5,442 nt of DNA from Pseudohongiella sp. (GTDB lineage: Bacteria; Pseudomonadota; Gammaproteobacteria; Pseudomonadales; Pseudohongiellaceae), in the NCBI GenBank assembly GCA_030652635.1, contig JAUSPW010000524.1:1-5442 (forward strand), in the 5' to 3' direction. A model generated the notes under the pieces. That model had not been told where the DNA came from, did no database searches, and was given only the letters and a program-made list of their open reading frames with translations. Of this stretch, positions 5,396 to 5,442 are shown piece after piece; the first letter of the stretch is position 1; every line of letters starts with the position of its first letter. Position numbers and translations under genes: made by a program.

Positions 5396-5442
5396 ATCGA
5401 ACCGGTACGGAGTTTCCCCCGAGGGATTTTAAGTCCCTTGTG
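5379..5442 (-). tRNA. tRNA-Leu(UAA), 3' part (5' end beyond right edge)
   Basis: On the minus strand the anticodon stem AGGGA/TCCCT encloses the loop CTTAAAA, giving anticodon TAA (5431-5429), which reads Leu UUA and UUG codons. A long class II variable arm with GGGGGAAACTCC follows, as expected for tRNA-Leu. The T-arm has perfect ACCGG/CCGGT stems around TTCGATT (5406-5390). The acceptor 3' strand CCCGGGC, discriminator A and an encoded CCA (5381-5379) end the gene. The acceptor 5' strand and D-arm lie outside the window. An encoded CCA is usual in gammaproteobacteria. The gene reads toward the kinase, and its immediate downstream sequence is the repeat array. Nothing broken is visible in the part seen. 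Confidence 0.95.

Overview
This 5.4 kb chromosomal window is probably from a gammaproteobacterium. The grounds are a CCA-encoding tRNA-Leu(UAA) gene, an RlmI-type methyltransferase start, Shine-Dalgarno-led overlapping genes and a CHASE-type hybrid histidine kinase. No single gene fixes the genus, so the taxonomy is inference.

Left part (1-1541, minus strand): a tight three-gene operon read right to left. A nitroreductase-family flavoprotein is followed by a pirin-family cupin protein, then by the first 28 codons of an RlmI-like rRNA cytosine methyltransferase that runs off the left edge. The gaps are 9 and 3 nt. The ribosome binding site of pirin overlaps the nitroreductase stop codon.

Middle (1542-2960, plus strand): a 133-bp divergent intergenic region leads to a two-gene operon of a PIN-domain nuclease and a compact ATP-dependent RNA ligase, joined by a 4-nt GTGA overlap. 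One gene can cut RNA and the other can seal it, with no antitoxin in view, so the pair looks like a self-contained RNA-processing or RNA-repair module. The best Shine-Dalgarno/ATG pair upstream of the PIN gene is in the wrong frame, so its translation start is uncertain.

Right part (2936-5098, minus strand): a hybrid histidine kinase (two membrane segments, periplasmic CHASE sensor, HisKA, HATPase_c, C-terminal receiver) converges on the ligase gene and overlaps its end by 25 bp. A long hairpin sits at that junction. Just upstream of the kinase is a 15-bp near-perfect palindrome next to a weak -10-like hexamer.

Right edge (5171-5442, minus strand): the 3' two-thirds of tRNA-Leu(UAA), followed downstream by an unusual repeat structure. 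A 71-bp unit begins with the last 17 nt of the tRNA and ends in a copy of its T-arm 12-mer. It is present twice, separated by a 71-bp segment made almost entirely of consecutive perfect hairpins, inserted at the position equivalent to the tRNA T-loop. The layout recalls the tandem repeats with tRNA 3' ends downstream of E. coli tyrT (rtT RNA) and also tRNA-borne attachment sites. With the PIN-ligase pair, it is the most interesting part of the window.
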